Source of the DNA: JBKEAR01 sp047972425
GTDB taxonomy: Bacteria; Pseudomonadota; Alphaproteobacteria; JBKEAR01
NCBI GenBank assembly: GCA_047972425.1
Contig: JBKEAR010000003.1
Location: 186,001 to 250,000 of the forward strand
Direction of reading: 5' to 3'
Length of the DNA: 64,000 bases
The number at the start of each line of letters is the position of its first letter. Within the stretch, counting starts at the first letter, position 1. The position numbers were made by a program, and so were the translations under genes. Below, one piece after another: positions 61,947 through 64,000 of this stretch. Below the pieces are notes generated by a model. The model did not search any database, was not told the origin of the DNA, and saw only the letters and a program-made list of their open reading frames with translations.

Positions 61947-62097
61947 TGTTAGATATGCAACTTTATAAAAAGTTTTATTTCTAAAATTATTACGCAATGT
62001 GCGAATTTTTATAAAATTATCCGTTTTTAGTCAGGTTTGTCAAGCCACTGCTAAAGGCGAAGTTATGTATGCTTGGCAAATAGAAAGGAATTTAATA

Positions 62098-63774
62098 ATG
62101 GCGCGTAAAGCGAAAGATTTAGTATTTATTGCCCTTGGTGGTGTGGGTGAAATAGGTATGAACCTATATGCTTATGGTTATGGCCCAGAAGAAAATAGGC
62201 AATGGCTGGTTGTTGATATGGGCGTTGTATTTGGTAATGGTTACCCACCTGCAGTTGATATATTATTACCGGATGTTTCTTACTTAGAGACAATTAAGGA
62301 TAATATTCAAGCAATTATTATTAGCCATGCTCATGAGGATCATTTAGGGGCTTTACCTTGGTTATGGGAAAAAATAGGCGCTCCGGTTTATGCATCGCCT
62401 TTTGCGGCAGCATTAGCATTAGAGAAATTGAAAGAAGCTCAAATTGATAATCAAGTATCGCTCAATATATTTAAAGCTGGTGAGCCGTTTAGTCTGGGTG
62501 CATTCGAGATTACCCCATTACTTACAGCCCATTCAACTGCAGAGCCTTTTCATTTACTGATTGATACTCCAGCTGGCAAAATTTTCCATACAGGAGATTG
62601 GAAGTTTGATGATAACCCTGTAACCCATAAAGCAATCACAAAAGAGCAACTCAAATTGATTGGCGATGAAGGTATTTTGGTACTCGTTGGTGATTCTACT
62701 AATATGCTCGATAAAGGTAAGGCCGGGAGTGAGGGAGATTTAAAACCCAGTTTTCATCGCTTGGTTTCTCAAGCAAAGCAATCCGTTTATATTACATGCT
62801 TTGCTTCAAACTTGGCCCGTATGCAAATGATTGCAGAAGTTGCCAAAGAAACCGGCAGAGTTGTAATTGCTGAAGGGAGCTCGGTAAAGCGTATTGAACG
62901 TATCGCGCGTGAATGTGGTTATCTTTCCCATATTCCACCATTTTTACAGCCCAAAGATGCCGATGATTATAAAAGCTCGGAGCTAATTATTTTATGTACA
63001 GGCTCTCAAGGGGAAAGCCGCGCAGCTTTAAGCCGTTTGGCTTTTGGCAATAATCAACATTTGCAGCCACAAAAGGGCGATACGGTAATATTTTCATCAA
63101 AAGTAATCCCGGGTAATGAGGTTTCAGTCTATCGTCTCCAAAATCAATTGGTTCGGTTAGGGGTGGATTTAATTACAGACCATGATGCTTTTGTTCATGT
63201 ATCGGGTCACCCAAATAAAGATGAAGTTTTAGAGCTTTATCAGCTTTTGCGTCCACGGTTTTCGTTACCTGTTCATGGCGAATATCGCATGTTAAAAGCC
63301 CATAAGGATATGGCAATAAATGAGGCCGGTTGTGCGCAATCGTTAATTGCCGAAAACGGAAGCTTAGTTCGGATGGCTAGTGGCGGTATGGAAATAGCCG
63401 ATGAAGTTTATAATGGCCGTTTAGCGGTGGATGGTGACCGTATCTTCCGCCTAGATAGCAGTATGATCCGTAATCGAACAAAATCTCTTTACGAGGGGTT
63501 TATGGTGGTATCGGTGATAATGGATGCGGATGGCAATTTGTTTGAGCTTCCTAAAATATCCTCTACAGGTATTATTGATGATGATGAAATAGCGGATGTT
63601 CAGGCAGATATTGCTACATTGATTGACCGTGAGTTGGATAGGGTAGATGATGATACTTGGGAAAATAATGATAAATTATCCGAAGTTTTACGTATTGTTG
63701 TTCGCCGTTATATTACAAGAAAATACAAAAAGAGATCCATTATATCCATTCATTTTACACGTTTAGATGATTAA
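62098..63774 (+). CDS. rnj: ribonuclease J
   Basis: Metallo-beta-lactamase-fold ribonuclease with 5'-3' exo- and endonuclease activity in rRNA maturation and mRNA decay. The 558-residue product has KDLVFIALGGVGEIGMNLYAYG, the zinc motif SHAHEDHLGALPWLW, HTGDWKFDDNP, the beta-CASP SSKVIPGNEVSVYRLQNQL and HVSGHPNKDEVLELYQLLRP with PVHGEYRML. The frame is open from 61999, but the ATG at 62098 is preferred because AAAGGAA lies 7 bases upstream and MARKAKDLVFIALGG matches the family start. It follows birA after 150 bases that hold only a weak AT-rich hairpin. Confidence 0.96.
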   Translation: MARKAKDLVFIALGGVGEIGMNLYAYGYGPEENRQWLVVDMGVVFGNGYPPAVDILLPDVSYLETIKDNIQAIIISHAHEDHLGALPWLWEKIGAPVYASPFAAALALEKLKEAQIDNQVSLNIFKAGEPFSLGAFEITPLLTAHSTAEPFHLLIDTPAGKIFHTGDWKFDDNPVTHKAITKEQLKLIGDEGILVLVGDSTNMLDKGKAGSEGDLKPSFHRLVSQAKQSVYITCFASNLARMQMIAEVAKETGRVVIAEGSSVKRIERIARECGYLSHIPPFLQPKDADDYKSSELIILCTGSQGESRAALSRLAFGNNQHLQPQKGDTVIFSSKVIPGNEVSVYRLQNQLVRLGVDLITDHDAFVHVSGHPNKDEVLELYQLLRPRFSLPVHGEYRMLKAHKDMAINEAGCAQSLIAENGSLVRMASGGMEIADEVYNGRLAVDGDRIFRLDSSMIRNRTKSLYEGFMVVSVIMDADGNLFELPKISSTGIIDDDEIADVQADIATLIDRELDRVDDDTWENNDKLSEVLRIVVRRYITRKYKKRSIISIHFTRLDD

Positions 63775-63815
63775 TAACCATAAGATAAAAAACTATTCAA
63801 ATAATATTTTTTCGA

Positions 63816-63821
63816 TATAAT
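63816..63821 (+). promoter_or_regulatory. possible -10 box for proS
   Basis: TATAAT 41 bases before the proS ATG, with only a poor -35 match (CTATTC) 17 bases upstream. Confidence 0.35.
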
Positions 63822-63862
63822 GTCGCAAAACATCAATTATATTGTGATCTAGGGGACTAAAA

Positions 63863-64000
63863 ATGAAATTTTCGCGCTATTTTGTGCCAACAATGGTTGA
63901 AACACCCGCCGATGCAACTATTATTTCGCATCAGCTAATGCTTCGTGCCGGAATGATCCGCCAATCGGCCTCGGGTATTTATACATGGCTACCATTAGGA
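63863..64000 (+). CDS. proS: prolyl-tRNA synthetase (3' partial)
   Basis: First 46 codons of ProRS, cut by the window end. The sequence MKFSRYFVPTMVETPADATI followed by SHQLMLRAGMIRQSASGIYTWLPLG is the conserved N-terminus of bacterial class II prolyl-tRNA synthetase, with the motif-1 approach. An AGGGGA site lies about 7 bases before the ATG. rnj followed by proS is a familiar alphaproteobacterial order. Nothing can be said about the rest of the gene, including whether it is the long or short bacterial form. Confidence 0.93.
   Translation, partial: MKFSRYFVPTMVETPADATIISHQLMLRAGMIRQSASGIYTWLPLG

Noticed and set aside
62038..62060. GCCACTG motif upstream of rnj that resembles part of a cobalamin B12 box
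   Set aside because: Only seven bases match and no other riboswitch elements are visible; rnj is not a B12-related gene.

Overview
This is an AT-rich stretch of chromosome from an alphaproteobacterium. The evidence is a stand-alone NDUFA12-type complex I subunit next to a DUF2155 protein, a 14-gene nuoA-N operon followed by birA, RNase J and proS, the order tolB-pal-cpoB-tilS-ftsH-folP-glmM, an aroQ-accB-accC cluster, and the block tig-clpP-clpX-lon-hupB-tRNA. Genes are densely packed, many overlap or abut, and no phage, insertion sequence or CRISPR array is visible. Genus cannot be fixed from the sequence. A B12-dependent ribonucleotide reductase, oxygen-independent coproporphyrinogen oxidase (HemN) and tryptophanase together suggest life at low or changing oxygen with amino acids available, possibly host-associated; this is inference.

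Layout. 1-8217: Tol-Pal envelope genes, then tilS, ftsH, folP and glmM on the plus strand. 8224-8547: a small multidrug transporter gene broken by one in-frame stop. 8576-9557 (minus): DUF2155 and NDUFA12. 9558-10066: AT-rich intergenic region before nrdJ (10067-13723). 13797-16123 (minus): aroQ-accB-accC (dehydroquinase and acetyl-CoA carboxylase), then an SNF-family Na+ symporter (minus). 17799-19075: retropepsin-like protease and LysE-type exporter. 19105-20208 (minus): a degenerate DEAD-box helicase remnant with a long basic tail. 20360-27895: hydrolase, lipoprotein, aminotransferase, hom, recJ, HAD phosphatase and hemN. 28000-34000: Sel1/SH3 protein with hisI, znuCB, metC, an unknown membrane protein with a NUDIX hydrolase, and a histidine-rich lipoprotein. 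34199-42451: nnrD, tRNA-Leu, trigger factor, ClpP, ClpX, Lon, HU, tRNA-Val and two identical tRNA-Asp genes. 42732-46745: a tryptophan-catabolism cassette. 46897-61174: complex I, then birA, rnj and the start of proS.

The most interesting part is the cassette at 42732-46745, between the tRNA-Asp pair and nuoA. It has a strong sigma70-type promoter overlapped by a perfect 22-bp palindrome, a YheO-type PAS/HTH regulator, a previously unlisted 19-codon Trp-containing leader peptide with a strong ribosome-binding site, a stem-loop between that leader and tnaA, then tryptophanase, an aromatic amino acid permease, and RidA, which deaminates the aminoacrylate type of intermediate that tryptophanase releases. 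The leader resembles TnaC of enterobacteria in position and in a K-W / K / D spacing but lacks the WFNID core, so it may be an independent version of tryptophan-sensing control. Other points worth checking are the pseudo-helicase, the trigger factor tail with a strict five-residue KK repeat, the clpP promoter inside an inverted repeat, and the histidine-rich lipoprotein.
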